Assembly: GCA_958009085.1 (NCBI GenBank)
Contig: OY253678.1
Location: 952,816 to 1,016,815 of the forward strand
Reading direction: 5' to 3'
Source of the DNA: Protoeuglena noctilucae
Taxonomy: Eukaryota; Chlorophyta; Pedinophyceae; Marsupiomonadales; Marsupiomonadaceae
DNA length: 64,000 nt
Positions 40,064 to 53,228 of this stretch are shown here, piece after piece. The translations under genes were made by a program, and so were the position numbers. The stretch's first letter is position 1, and each line of letters starts with the position of its first letter. The notes under the pieces were generated by a model, which worked only from the letters and a program-made list of their open reading frames with translations, made no database searches and was not told where the DNA came from.

Positions 40064-43000
40064 ATGTCAGATACGAGCCAGCCGCCTGCCGGCGCGTCTG
40101 TCCTCGGCGAGGCGCTGTCCCGGCTGGCGCGGGCGCGGGGCGCGGAGGTCGAGCCCGCTGTCAAGGTGTGCAAAGCGCCTCCCGTCGACGCGCGCGGGCC
40201 TAATTTCGCCATCCTTCTGTTTTAAACACGGATCTGGCTCGACGCCGCTACTCGCATCCCGTGCGCAGGGCCTGATGGACGCGCTGCAGGCGGCCCCCTC
40301 CTCGCAAGCACTGGCAGACTCGTCCGCGGCGACGGAGGCGCTCCTGGCGGCCGCGCAGGACCGCGGGCACCTCGGGGCGCAAGCGTCGCGCTGTCTGCTG
40401 GCGCTCGCGGACGCGGAGGCGCGCGCGATGGCCGCGGGGGCGGGGACGGGCGGTGCAGGGGGCGACCCCTCGGCCCCTCCCGCCCTGCCACCCGCGCTGG
40501 CGTGGTGCGTCGAGGAGGCCGGCGCGCCCAGGCACGATCGCCGCGGCCGCAACCTCCACGCCCCCGCGCTGGCGGCGCTCGCGTCAGCTGCGGACCTGCA
40601 GGGCCCAGGCGCCCCCCACCTCCGCTGCGCCGCCCTTCGCGCGGTGGAGCGGGCGGGGCAGGCCCCGGCGCCGCTCCCGGCCGAAGGTCTCGTCGCCGCC
40701 GCACAGCTGCTCGGCCGGCTGCTCTCGCGGGCACCCACGGGCGTTGCTGAAATGGCGATGCGAGAGACGGCCACTGCGGCAATCGTGCTGCGGTGCGCCG
40801 CCCACGCCGCAGCTGGGCTGGGGCCGTCGCCCGGCGCCCTGGCCGCCGCCGTTCCCGCGTCCGCCCACGCGCGCCCGGCATTGCGCGCCGCGGTGTCTGC
40901 CGCTCTGGTCGCCTCCCGCGCCCTCGCCACGGCCCTCGATGATGGTCCCCCCGACACCGGGTGAGCAGCCGAGCTGGCTTGTAAAAGGTATAATGCCAAC
41001 ATGCGTGATGCTCTCTTACTCACGTGCGGGCCTGGTGCTAGGATGCCAACATGCGAACATGTGTGACGCTCTCTCATGACACGCGCTCATCTCCCTCACG
41101 CCCCTGACCCTGCCCCACCCCGCAGGTCTGCCCGCCTGCCCCCCGCCCTCGCCGCCGCTCGCCAGGGTGGCTCCGCGGCCCGCGGCCAGTCGCGCGGAGC
41201 CGTGGCGCCACTCCCCAACGCCGAGCGACACACGCGGCTTCAATTGGTGCATGCTGTCACAGGTGATTGATCTGCCGAGCGCATGTGATGCATGTGGCAT
41301 GTACATGCTTATGCCAAGTACATGCCAAGTGCCTATGCCTAAGCACATGTCATGCCAACGCCAAGTGCCTATGCCATGCATATGCCAAGCAAACGAGTGC
41401 GAGAAACCCGCATGAAAGCATTTAAGCGGGTCGAAGCGGGTCAATTCGACTTTCCCGCAACCCTCATCGACAGTAAAACTTTCATGCGTGTTTCCCTCCC
41501 ATGCAGCCACATGCGGCAGCGTCGTGGCAGCGGTGCTCGCGGCCGTGCGGGCGGAGGGGCCAGGGCCCCAGGAGCGCGCCTCATCCGCAGCGTGGGCCGT
41601 CGGGGCATGTGCGGAGGCGAGCCAGACCTTTCGCAACGCATTTGCCGCCCACCGCAGCGCGTTGCGGGGCGGGGCGCGGACGGGTGCCGACAAGCTGCTC
41701 CCGCCCGCCTGCCGCGCTCTCTGCGGCCTGTGGCACGCGGCGTGGGCGTTTGCGGAGTGGGCGGACGCGGGTGCGGGAGAGGGGGATGCGGGCACGGGAC
41801 ACCGCGCCCCCCTCGCCCTCGCTCTGTACGAGCAGGCGTGCGCGTGCGCCAAGGTGACGTGCGTGCGAGGCTTGTCAAGTGCAAGTGTATGTTTAGAAGA
41901 ATCCGGTATACTTTGCTCCCCCCTCTGTTACTCCCACTTGATACTCGATAGTACCTGCGCACGGTCATGCCCCTGTCTATGCCTCTAAGTAGCACCTGAG
42001 CAGCATAGCTATTCAAATAACCCACTGCCCCTCGTCGCCCTGCTTTCCAGACCTGGCCGTGGAGCCCCTCCTACCCAAACCCTCAAGGCAGCAACAGTGA
42101 TGTAACTAGCAGTATCGTATTTCAACTAACCACTCCCCTCCTCCTCCCTATTCCAGGACCTGGCCGTCGAGCCCCTCCTCCCCCCCCGTGCCACCGCATC
42201 GATCCTCCACCTCTTCACCGACCTCATCGCCACCCTCCCCGCCCACGCACCCCCGGACACCGCACCGGACCTCCCCCTCCCCGCTGCGCCCTTAGAATCC
42301 CTACTCTCCCCCGACGGCGGTTTCTGGCTACTGGCGGCCTCACAGCAGCCGGAGGTGGCGAGGGGCGCGGCCGCGGCAGTCGCGAGCGCTTTGCGCATCG
42401 CCTCCCGCGCCCCCCGCGCCGCCGCGCTCGCCGCGGTGCTGGCGGTGGGGGAGCGGAGGGTGCGCGCCTTCTCTCACGCCCAGTGCCGCCCCCACGCTGC
42501 CCCGGGGGCACCCGACGGCGACGTGTGGCCCGCGTCCGCATCCGCCTCTGCCTCTGAACAGGGAACGGAGTCTGCGGATGATGCGGGGGATGGGGCGCGG
42601 CAGGGAAGGGCGGGGCGGGACGCGCGGGCGGGTGCGGCGGAGTCTGCGGCTACCCTCCTGCGCTTCTGTTTGCTCGCGTTGCAGCAGGCGATGGGGGGTG
42701 GGGATGGGGCGGGGGAGGGTGCGGGCGCAGGTGCGGTGGCGGGGGGCGGGGCGTGGTGGGGTGCGGAGGTGTCGCTGCAGCGGCGGGCGGTTGGTCTGTT
42801 GGCCGACCTCTGCACCAATGCTGCCGTGGCGAGGACGCAGGTGAGAGGAGTGGATTGTATGTGTGGTGTGGATGAATGTGTAAGTGCTTATAAGTTAGAT
42901 TGCGCACCTCATCCCTTCTCATCCCTCCGCGCACCACCCCCCCCCCTGCACCTCACCCTCACCCTTACCTCCCACCCCCCACCCCCTCCCTCACCCTCGC

Positions 43001-46000
43001 CCCCACCCCCACCCTCACTGCCACCTCACCCCCTCACTCTCACTCCCCTTCACGCAGGAAGCCGTGCATGTCGGAGCCCTGCGTCTCCTCCGTTCCGTGT
43101 GGCAGGGCCCAGCAGCAGAGCTCGAGGCATTGCTAGCGGCGGTGTTGGCGCTTAGACCGGGCCCGCACATCCAGCTGGACGCGTTGCAGTGGCTGCTTGC
43201 GACGCTCAGGGATGAGGGGGCTGCGGATGCTAAGCAGGGGAATGCGGGGGGGAGGGAGGGTGGGGCGAGAGAGGGTGGAGTGGGTGGGGAGGGGAGAGAC
43301 GGAGGCGGGCATGCTAACAATGCCGGGGGAAGGGACAGGAGTGCAGAGCGATCAGGGAATGCTGGGGATGCGAGTGGTGCAGCACAAGCAGAGGGCAACG
43401 GAGAGAGGGACAGTGCAGGGAGGGACGCCACAGCAGTTGACGCGCCGAGCTCTGACGCAACCACCCTCGCCACACAAGCTCATCCCTCCCACAACCACCC
43501 CCCACCCCGCTCCCCCCTGTGCGACGTCCTTTTGCGTCAGCTACTCGACTGTTTGTCCTCTCCCTATGCCCACGTCTCCTCAGCAGCGCTGGCGGGGCTG
43601 GGGAAGGTGGTGGCTGCACGGCCGCTCACGCCGCTGCAGCTGCCGGAGGTGGCGGCGTGTCTTGCCACGCTGCTCACGCACCCGAGCGGCCGCGTGAGGG
43701 CGAAAGCGGCGGATATTCTCGTATCTGTCAGTCCGTACGCTGCGGCGTGCGCGGCGCATCCCAGGTGAGATGGGCGACGCGATGTGCGTAGTGCTAGTAG
43801 TGAGATTGTGGTATCTCACACGCACAGCTGGTGTGAATGTGAGTGCGAGTGTGGCTGTGACTGTGCTGCACACATACTAGGTGAGACACTGCCTTGCATG
43901 CACATGCGGGGCGAAACGCTCCCCTATAACAACAGCACCTTTGTGACTGTTCACAGTCACAAACGAGACGACAACCCATCCTCCCACTCACCCCATCCCC
44001 CCCATCCCCCCCATCCCCCCCCGCAGTCTTTCCGAGCCCCTCTCCCGCCAGGCCCTCACCAGCCCCACCGCAGCATCGGACACCAACAGCGCAACCCCAG
44101 ACACCGACGCACGCACTGACACCGACGCCACCCCCGCCCCCGCCGGCCCCGCGTCGCGCGTCGCCCCCGCCACCGCAGCGCAGGCGCGCGCGCTGCTGTC
44201 CGCGCTGGGCGGGCCGGACCTGGTTGGCTCGCGTGGGCGGAGTGCGAGGGAGGGGCGGGCGAGCGGGGGGAGCGATAGGGACACCAATCATCGGGATAGG
44301 GAGCATCGGGATAGGGATAGGGATCGGCCACCGCCCCCGCCGCGGCTCCTGCAGCGGGAGGGGGGTGCCACGCCTGCGCCTGCTGCAACAGAGGGCGGCG
44401 ATGGGGCCGGCGCGGGGGCGGGGGCGGCGGGGGCGGTGGGTGGTGCGACTGCGTCTGTGTCGACGGATGCGAATCGCGCGTATGTGTTGGCGTTGGTGCA
44501 CGACGTGCTGGTGGCTGCGGAGATGGAGGCGGCGGGGATCGATAAGCCGGGGGCTGCCAAGCGAGCCAAGGCGAGGGGATGCGGGGGAATGGGGAGCGGC
44601 TGCGATAAATGTTAAGCTGCGATCGATGGATAGTATAGTACTATGGACGCTTGCTATCGTTATGACCCATCGACCACACTGCCCGTCTGTGTGCATGGTT
44701 TTGACCAACCCCCTCCGCACATGCATTCCACATGCATATATCAACACCCTTCCCTTCCCCCACCACCCCCCCAGGACTGCCGCCGCGCTTTGCCACCAGC
44801 CGAGGAGGCCGCGTCCCGGGCATGCCAAGCCGTGGCACGCTCTCTTGTACTGTCGCGACTCAAGACACCGATGGGAGCGGCAGCGGCCACCTTTGCGGCA
44901 TTGGATGGGCTAGCAAGAGCATTGCTGAGGGAACTGCAAGCATCGGGGGGGCAGTATGGGGTGCTTGGGACAGCGGCGCTCGGGGCGAGGGTGCAGGGGG
45001 ATGCGGGTGCGGGTGCGGGTGCGGGTGCGGGTGGGAGGAGAGGGGGCGTGGCGCCGGCTGCGCAGAGGGCGCGCGTGTTGCTGGATCTGGTGTTTTGGGT
45101 GGAGAGGTCGGTGGTGGAGGCGCAGAGGTGAGGGGTTGTGTATGGGTGTGAGGGGCAGTGTCATTGTTACTGGGTCTATCATAGGCATCATTGACACGCT
45201 CGCACGCCTGTTGCGCTCCCTGATGCACTCTCCATGCAAGCCCACATACACCCATACTCTCTCCCCACACACATACACCCCACGCACCCCACCCCACCCC
45301 ATCCATCCCCTACCCCCATCCACCTGCCCCCACACCCCCCCCCATTACCCCCCCCCCCCCCCTCCCCCCTCCCAGAACGACTTTCGAGGACGGCTCTCCC
45401 GTCCCCGACGCCACCCTGGCATTCTTCACATCGAACGAACGCCCATGCGCCGACCTACTGCGACGCATGCGCCCCACCCTACTACACGTCGCGTCCCTCG
45501 CCGGCCACCCCCACGCCGCCCTGCATCACGGCGTCGCGCATTTGGACACTCTGCGCGCCAGGCTCGCTGCTGCCACCGCCGCGCTAGCCCCGGACGCCAC
45601 CCCCACCCACCCGCACCCGCCGCCCCTCCCCGCCCTCGCCTTGGCCCGTCGCGCACCCCCCCGCCCCTCCGCCCGCGCCGACCCCTCTCCCCCGCTCCCC
45701 GCCTCCCCCTCCGCGTCACCCTCCACCTCCCCCTCGCCACCGCACGCCCCCCCTGACCCAAGGGATGCATTGCGAGCCGCACTGTCCGATCTCGCACGGA
45801 CCACCCAAGTTGTCGCTGCGGCTGCTCTGGCTGCCAATGACCCAGACACCGTGCACGGGACGCACGCGTGGGCATCCAAGCTCGCCGCACCCGCCGCCGC
45901 CAGGCTGTGGCCGGCAGGGCAGGGAACAGGCGCAACCGCAAGCGCAAACACACACGCACACGCATCCGCTTCGCTGCCGGTGCAAGCGGCGCTGAGCGCA

Positions 46001-49000
46001 TCATCGGACCCGCGCCCGCTCGCCGCGGCTCATTTGGGCTTCCCGCCCGCACCGGGTGGGCTGTCACAGGGTGGCGTGGCTGCGTCGGACTTTGCGGGGC
46101 TTAGTCAGGCGGGCGACGGGGCAAACCCGCTCGCCCCCCTCCCCACCCCCCCCTCCTCCGCTGACGCCTTCGCATCCCTCGCTCCCCTCTCCTCCGATTG
46201 TTTGGCCTTTCTCCCTGCTTATGCGGACGCGGCTGCTGGTGACTTGCCGCGTGCGCATGTGGGGCTGTTGGCGTGCCTGCATGACGGGCGGTGCTTGGAG
46301 CTGCTGGGGCGGTCCGGGTGCCGCGACTTGGCGCATTTCGGGTGCTGGGTTGCGGCGAGGGGGGAGGATGCGGGGAGATTGGGGGATTGGGTGCGGGCGT
46401 GTAGGGGTGCGGCGGGGATGGCGGGGGGTGCGGCATGGGGGGAGGGGCTGGCGATGGGGGCTGTGGAAGCGGCGGTGTATCAGGCGGAGGCGCATATGGC
46501 TGCGGGGGAAGTGGATAAGGTGAGAATTAGGGAGAATGGGGGTGTGGTGTGGGGGAGGTGGACAGGGTGAGGGGGAGGGAGAGGAGGGGGGGATGTGATG
46601 GTCACGTGTGAGATGCATGCACGCTCCCTTGGCTGCTCTCTGTGTGTGCACGCATCCTCTCGCTGCCACTCTCTGCCTCTTATCGCCACTGTCACCCCTA
46701 CCACCCCTCACCCCTTACCCACCACCCTTCACCCCCCAACACCCCCCTCACCCCATCATACCTCTCCCCCCCCCCCCCCCCCTTTACACAGGCCCGCGAC
46801 TACCTCCGCGTCCTGCCCCCCCCCTCTTTGGAGCCAGGCGCAACGTCCGCCGACGCCGCCCACCAATCGGCCCTCGCTTATCTGCGAGGGGCTGTGCGGC
46901 TGGGGGAGTGGGGGGAGCTGGAGAGAATGGAGAGAGATGAGAGGGATGAGAGGGAGGTGGGGGATCACAACGGAGGGGTGGGTGTGGCGCCTGGGGGATT
47001 GCGTGCGAGTGCGGCGGCGTTTGTGCCGGCGTCTGAAGGGCGGAGGGTCAAGGAGGTGAGGGGGGTTGTGGTTGTGGTAGTGGGGGTGGTGGTGGGGGGT
47101 AGTGAGGGTGGTAGCGAGGAGATGGTGGGGGTGGGGGTGGTGGGGGAGAAAGGGACCGAGGGTCAAGGAGGCGAGGGGATGGGGTTGTGAGGGGGGTGAG
47201 GGTGGGGGTTTGTCAGTGGTGGCAGTGGGGGTGGCAGTGAGGATGACAGTGAGGGTGGCAGTGGGGGAGAGAGTGAGGGTGGTAGTGGGGGTGCGGTCAC
47301 AGCATGATGCTAATTACAAAAAGCATCTCACAGTCACACTGCACCATCCAAATCCCACCACCTCTCCCTCCCTCCTCCCCCCCAGGCCCTGTCCCGCTCT
47401 TTGCACGAGCTGGATGGCGCATCGCGGGTGGTGATGGAGCAGATCGCAGCCGCGTCCAGCCGGGTGCAGGCGAGAAAGGGGGTGGAGGGGAGAGTGTAAA
47501 GGATGGACGGGCTGTGATCGCGGGGATGAATGCAATTGAATGACACTCATTCAATTGCCCCACTCCCCCATGTACCGCTCACATTCACTCCACCACTCAA
47601 TTCATACCCATCTCCTCCCCAGGTCCTCCGCGAGCTTTCCCTTCTCGGCGCCCTCACCACCCTACGCACACGCGTCGCCGCCATCGCATCCCCCACCCCC
47701 CACGCCACCGATGCCCCACACACCGCCGTCCTCCCCATCTCCCACCTCCACCCCAACCACTCACTGTTACACCCGTCTCCACCACCCCCGCCCCTCGCCG
47801 CCCTCCTCGCAAACCCCGCCACCGCCGCCGCACTCAAATGCACCCCCACCCCGCTCGTCGCACCTGGTTTGGTCCCGAGAGCGAGGGTGTGTTTGCGAGC
47901 GGCGGAATCGGCCAATCGCGGCGCGCTGTTCGCTCTGCTTTGGGACGCGCTTGCGTTGCGTGGCAAGGGTGCTAAGTCGGGGCGGCTGCTGGCGGCGGGG
48001 GAGGGGGGGGGCGATGAGGGAGGCGCATGCGCCACTGCTGTCGCTGGTGAGTGGATGGGAGGGGAATGTGAGAGTGAGTGTGCGTGTGGGTGCGGGTGTG
48101 GGTGTGGGTGTGTTTGACGATGTGTGTGCATGCCGTCACCCTTCCCCTCCTTTCCTCACTCACTCACTCACTCACTCTCACTCACTCACTCACTCACCCA
48201 CCCCCCCTCTCCCCACCCACAGTCCGAGCTCCTCGCTGCTTTGGATGTGAATGACGCCACAGGCAACGACAGGGGGGCGGAGAGAGTGATGGTGCCACGC
48301 GTCACAGCAAAGGGGGGGATTGAGTGGGTGCAGGAGGGTGGTAGTGAAAGGGGGGGGTGATGGGGGGGGTGAGATGAGGGGTGGATGGGGGGGTGCGTTG
48401 GGGAGTGGTGAGGGGAGGAGTGCTTGGGGTGGTGAAAAAGGGAGTGAAAGGGGGAGTGAGAGGGCGCATGATGTGAGGAGTGGGGGATGGGTGCATCAAG
48501 AGCAGGCGTCAGTGTCAGGGCAGAGCGTGGTGGGATCCAGCGGCAGCGTCAGCGTTTCATACAAACCCGGTCCTGACTCGGGCCCCCTCCTGCTGTCAGC
48601 GTCTGCCTGGCGGAGGCTGGGCGATTGGCTGATGGCGCGTGCGGGATTGGTGGACCGGATCACTGGCAAGGAGATCGACATGGGTGGCGGGAGGGGCGGG
48701 GCGGCGGAGGGGGTGGGGCGCGGGTTTGGCGAGGAGTGGCGCAGGCATGTGGAGGAGATGGGGGTGCTGCCGGAGATACCGGGGGAGGTGAGGGGGGTTA
48801 GTATTGTGGGGTATCGGTGTTGTATTGTGGGGTAGTTGGTGTGTGGGGTGTGTGCATGTGGGGTGGCATGGGGGGTGACAGGGTGTGTGATGAAAAGTTG
48901 CATGGGGGGTGGGGTGAGGGGTAGGGGTGTGTATGCATTCGTGCTAATAGCAGGGGCGGGCAAGGGATGGGCCGGGGTCACCACTCAGCCCTATTCCCCT

Positions 49001-50653
49001 CTCTACACCCCACCCCTGCCACTGNNNNNNNNNNNNNNNNNNNNNNNNNNNNNNNNNNNNNNNNNNNNNNNNNNNNNNNNNNNNNNNNNNNNNNNNNNNN
49101 NNNNNNNNNNNNNNNNNNNNNNNNNNNNNNNNNNNNNNNNNNNNNNNNNNNNNNNNNNNNNNNNNNNNNNNNNNNNNNNNNNNNNNNNNNNNNNNNNNNN
49201 NNNNNNNNNNNNNNNNNNNNNNNNGGGAGGTGGGGCGCCCGCGTCTGGCGTTGCTGCGCGAGGCGGAGGCGGCAGCTGCGGCGGCGCAGGTGGCAGCGGT
49301 GCAAGCGGCCGAAGCGAGGCGCGAGGCGGCGGCGGCGGCGGGGGCGCTCCCGCGGCTGGCGAGGGCGGCGGACGCGGCGCGGCGGGCGCGCAACGACGCC
49401 GCGGCGGCGTTCGTCTCACGCGCCGCCCCCTGCGCGGCTCTGCTGGCCGCGGCCACCCCCGCCCTCTCCCGGGCGTGTTCGCTCGTCGCATCTGTCGACA
49501 CGCAGGCCCTCGCCACCGTGCAGGCGAGTTGCTGTGTTACTACCAGTGCCATGATCACATTCTGTCGACATGCATCATAGACATGTATCTCTCATCTCTC
49601 ATCTCTCCTGACAGGACCATGACGGCGCTTGCGGTTGACATGACAATGCATCTCGTACATTCGACACCTGCTACATACCTGTTAATTACATGTACATTTT
49701 ATCTTCTGACCCATGCCTCCTTGCGCACCCGTCTCCACCCCAGGGCATTCTGAGTGAGGCGGCCCACGCCACGCGAACCTCCAAGCCCAGCCAAGTCCTG
49801 GCGCCTGCGCTGGAGCGGGCGTCCGCGCTGGCCAATCAGTGCTTGGACGGACTCGACACGGCGCGGGCGGGGCTTGCGGGGCTGCAGGAGGCACTGGCGG
49901 GGGCGGCGGGGTGGGCGTCGGTGGGGGGTGCCGAGGCGGTGCTGGGGCCGGAGTGGGCGGCGGTGTGGCGGCGGATGGCTGACCTGGCCGCGGAGTGGGC
50001 GGCGGTCGGGGGCGGTGCGGCGGCGTGGGCACAAATGGAAGCGGCGGTGGGGGCAGCGGCCGACCGACTGCGCGAGTGGGTGGGGCGGGCGCAGCGCAGG
50101 CACGGGATGGAGGGCGAGGGGGATCGGGAGGGAGAGGAGGAGACCGCGAGTGGCCCCAGCAGCCGCGGGTCGACGGAGGCAGCGACGGTGGCGGTGGGGG
50201 CGGGGCGGGGTGGGGGCGGCGTGGGTGGGCTGGGTGGCACAGAGCCGAGGGTGCGTGCGTTGACGCGGCCGGGAGCGGATGTGGACCCGGAAGAGGAGCG
50301 GGCGGCGTTCGTCCAGGACGTGCAGGCGAGTTGGACTGGCCTGAGTGGTGTGGCTGTGTGCTTTGTTGGGTGGCTTGCTGCAGTGCGGTGGGTGGAGTGG
50401 TGGTTGCGTGGGCTTGCTGGTGCACGCGCGAGCGAGCTTGCTGCAACATGCGCGAGTGCGTGTGTGGGCATCGGTGATATCGGTGGTCATTCGTACCCCC
50501 TCGCAGGCCCGGCTGCGCAACAAGTTGCGCGGCCGGGTGGGGCACAGTGGCCGCGACCTGACGGTCCCCGAGTTGGTATCGCGGCTGGTGCGGCAGGCCA
50601 CGTCCCTCGAGGCCCTGAGCCAGATGTACGAGGGGTGGATGCCGTGGCTGTGA
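40064..50653 (+). CDS. SMG1: SMG1-type PI3K-related kinase (kinase region hidden by assembly gap)
   Basis: SMG1 phosphorylates UPF1 in nonsense-mediated mRNA decay. The start is MSDTSQPPAGASVLGEALSR (40064). HEAT-like Ala/Leu helices fill 40.3-43.8 kb. A FAT domain follows: VARSLVLSRLKTPMGAAAAT plus FAALDGLARALLRELQ, then LLDLVFWVERSVVEAQR and LAFFTSNERPCADLLRRMRP, TLLHVASLAGHP. These match the SMG1 segment in which a short RLxTPxG motif precedes FFxxNxxxCxxWLxR. The FAT domain continues to PEIPGE at 48.79 kb. After the 200-N gap come a long helical C-terminal region (49.2-50.33 kb) and the FATC domain (50507-50653: RLRNKLRGRVGH, VPELVSRLVRQATSLEALSQ, MYEGWMPWL), nearly matching the SMG1 ending. 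FRB and kinase motifs are absent from visible sequence. GC donors occur at ~47470, 49524 and 50326. Confidence 0.85.
42051..42190 (+). repeat. Duplicated acceptor + exon head (106-bp spacing) in SMG1
   Basis: TTTCCAG|ACCTGGCCGT at 42051 is repeated as ATTCCAG|GACCTGGCCGT at 42157. Both continue GAGCCCCTCCT(A/C)CCC, with ~25 nt shared. The second copy is the real exon (TASILHLFTDLIATL follows). Confidence 0.85.
49025..49224. other. Assembly gap (200 N)
   Basis: Exactly 200 N, a typical placeholder size, so the true length is unknown. By SMG1 domain order the gap must contain at least the end of FAT, the FRB domain and the PI3K-like catalytic domain, that is, more than 1 kb of coding sequence plus introns. 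Confidence 0.98.
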
Positions 50654-51005
50654 CGCATGCTGCGCGTATGCTGAGCTAGGTCGTGCCAGCACACCTCCTG
50701 CCGCATATGATGACATGAGGCGCCGGGGCGCCGTTGCGAAGGCTTCCGCGTTTGCAGCGCGCTGCTCCTGCGCTTGCGATTGCCATTGGGCGTGCTGGTT
50801 GTCCCACTAGGCCATGATGTATCAATGTCGTAGTTACGTTCGCTATTGAATGTTCCCAGGACTCTGGGCGGTGCCTAGGGAGGGCCGGGGCTGCGCGGCG
50901 CTGGGGGGCCGTGCACTCCGGTCCCGTCTAAGCCAACGCGGGCGCAAGGGGACGCGGCATGTCTGATGCCCCCCCTTGCATGGCGCGCGTCACGGACGCG
51001 GCCGC
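50654..51005. other. Convergent 3' flanks
   Basis: 352 bp between the SMG1 and petC stop codons. No gene or structured element recognised. Confidence 0.5.
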
Positions 51006-52451
51006 TCACGCCCACCAGGGCTCCAGGCCCGTGCGGAAGTCCGTCTGCGGAAAGAACGCGTTCTCTTGTCATGCCGGCACCCACCACAGCATTGTCTGAC
51101 GACGGCAGAGGGCGACGCTCGTCTGATGTCACCCCTGTCGACACCCCAGCCGTCGCCGTGGGGAGGGATCCGAGCCGGCGGGGCTGCCGTGTAGCTGGCC
51201 GTCTCACCTCAGTCCAGGGCGAGAGGAACACCGAGTCGTCCGTGACGGAGACGTGGGAGAGGGCGAGGGAGAGGGGGGCGGGGCCGCGCACGACCTTGCC
51301 CTCGTTGTTGTAGCGCGAGCCGTGGCACGGGCACTGGAACTGGTTGGCCGACGCCACCCACGGGACGACGCAGCCGAGGTGCGTGCACACGGCGTTGAGG
51401 CCATACTCCTCCAGGTTCCCCTCGTTGGTCACGATGAGGTACGCGGGGTCCCCCTTGAGGCCCTGCACCAGCGACCGGTCCCCCTTCTGGTGCGTCTTGA
51501 GCCACGCCGACTTCTTCACATCGTTACCCAGAGCGTCCTTCGCGGGGAGCGCACCGCCACCGCCGCCGGAGCTGCGGACAGGCGGGGGAGGGAGGTGGTC
51601 GGCCAGTGCCGGCCGCGATCGCCCTCTGCGGGGCCGGCCGGGATGCGCGTCTCGGTGAAACGACCGCATCATCGCCGAAGGCGCCCGCTTGGCGCCCATC
51701 GCCCCACGAGGCGGGCGCGGACGACAGGCTAGGACTCGCGCGCCCGCGACCAGGCCCGCCGAGGCCCGCCGGCCCCTCCCGCCATCGCCGTCGCGCGGAA
51801 GCGTCACCAAAGTAGGCGGTGAGAGCCACTTCCCCGACCCCGCAAGCCCACCGCGGCAGACTCGCCTGGGGGGGACAAAGAACACCGCGTACGGGAGCGC
51901 CAGGCCGCCGATGGGCAGGCTGGCAGCGCCGAGGAGCAGCAGGTTGACGATGTTCCTCTTGTTCATGTCCGGCACCTGCGGGGAGGCCGGGCGGTGGGTT
52001 GTCCCGAGCCAGCGCAAGCCATTCGGCGCAGCGAGCGACGCGCCGACCCTCCGAAGATGCGCAGGGCAACGTAAAATCAGCGGGAGCGCGGACACCGGAG
52101 CCCCCGGCCGGTCGGGGCGCCGGCGATCGTTGGAGGTCGGAGGGGGGCCAGTGAGGGCGCCAATTTCCCCGGCTGCCCCGACCGTGCGCAAAGAACGCAG
52201 TGGGAGGTCCCAACGCGTCCGCGCGCCCCGGGGACGCGGGCTCGGCGGAGCGGGGACCGGTTGGGGCCGGAAACATCCAAATCTGCGCCGGGCCCGCAGC
52301 GGGGGGACGGGCGCCGCGTGACGCGCCGTGGATGGTCGACGCGAGCGAAGGCACGCACCTCCCCGGAGACCGCCGCGGCCGCGCGCACATTCCGGCGCTG
52401 GGCGGGCAGGCGGGGGGACGCCACCGAAGGCAGGCGGAGCTGGGCCGCCAT
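51006..52451 (-). CDS. petC: Rieske iron-sulfur subunit of cytochrome b6f, plastid
   Basis: Transfers electrons from plastoquinol to cytochrome f in the thylakoid b6f complex. Exons 52451-52359, 51975-51866, 51571-51208 and 51044-51006 give 201 aa plus stop with exact phase. The leader MAALQ-type sequence ([20 protein letters not shown]) is a transit peptide. [20 protein letters not shown] begins the mature protein and its single TM anchor, then the Gly-rich hinge ([17 protein letters not shown]). The 2Fe-2S ligands are CTHLGC and CPCHGS; the C-terminus [12 protein letters not shown] matches chlorophyte PetC. The second intron has a GC donor (CCCCAG|GCGAGT). This join is certain because VPPS-SGGGG is conserved. 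A palindrome, TTCTGGCGCCAGAA, lies ~90 bp upstream of the start. Confidence 0.96.
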
Positions 52452-52538
52452 GTTAGACACCCTCACTTCGCTAGGAGAAATCCAAACTCACCGGCCAGCG
52501 GGCCTGGCAGCCTAGCCGAGGGGCGCTTTGGAGCGAAC

Positions 52539-52552
52539 TTCTGGCGCCAGAA
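52539..52552. promoter_or_regulatory. 14-bp palindrome TTCTGGCGCCAGAA upstream of petC
   Basis: Perfect palindrome 88 bp upstream of the petC ATG, in the divergent spacer with the bZIP gene (start 53229). The core TCTGGCGCCAGA recurs in the divergent spacer at 12022-12033, and TCTGGCGCCGGA at 39480-39491. It resembles the palindromic E2F-type core GGCGCC, but no binding role is shown. Confidence 0.4.
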
Positions 52553-53228
52553 ACCTCGACGTCAGCCAGCGCAGGATGCGCGCCTGCCCCCCGCCGAGCG
52601 CCGATACCTATCGCTCTCGCGCCCACTGGCGACCCGGCAAGTCCCCCCGCGCTCTCCCGCGGACGCCCGCTCTTGACAACAGCTCTTGACGCGTCTTGAC
52701 GCGGCGCAACCTGACCGCAGCGCGGACGACCTTCGCGGCTCCTGTCCAGGGTTCTGGGACGCGTGCGGGGGGGTAAGTGCCCTCCGCGGGGGTCGCCGGG
52801 GGGCGACCTGGCGCTGCCGAGACCCCTGACGTGACTGTCGCTTCCCATTTCGACGTCCTGGGTATCCCTAGGCATTGTGGTTCCGCTCTGCCCGTGGCCG
52901 AGGCGCCGTTGGTGCGCGCGGATCCCCGGTTGCGCCAGCGCTGCCTCCTCACACCACCCATGCTCCCGGGCAGCCCCTCGCCGCGGTCCTTCGGGCGCCG
53001 AGGCAGGCAGGTCGCTACATAGGGAGTTGGGGGTTTGCGTAAGGGGGCGCATCGCTGTCGCCGCTGGCGCTTCGAGAGGGCGGATGGGTCGCGCGCGTGC
53101 GAATGCGTCCGATTCTCGCGCTTGCCGGCCCGCTGCGGCAGCGCAGACACGGCGATCGATCCTTTGTCCTCTTGGTTGCCGCTGCGGACCATCCCCAGCC
53201 GGATCGGGGCCCCCGGCGCCCGCAGGCC

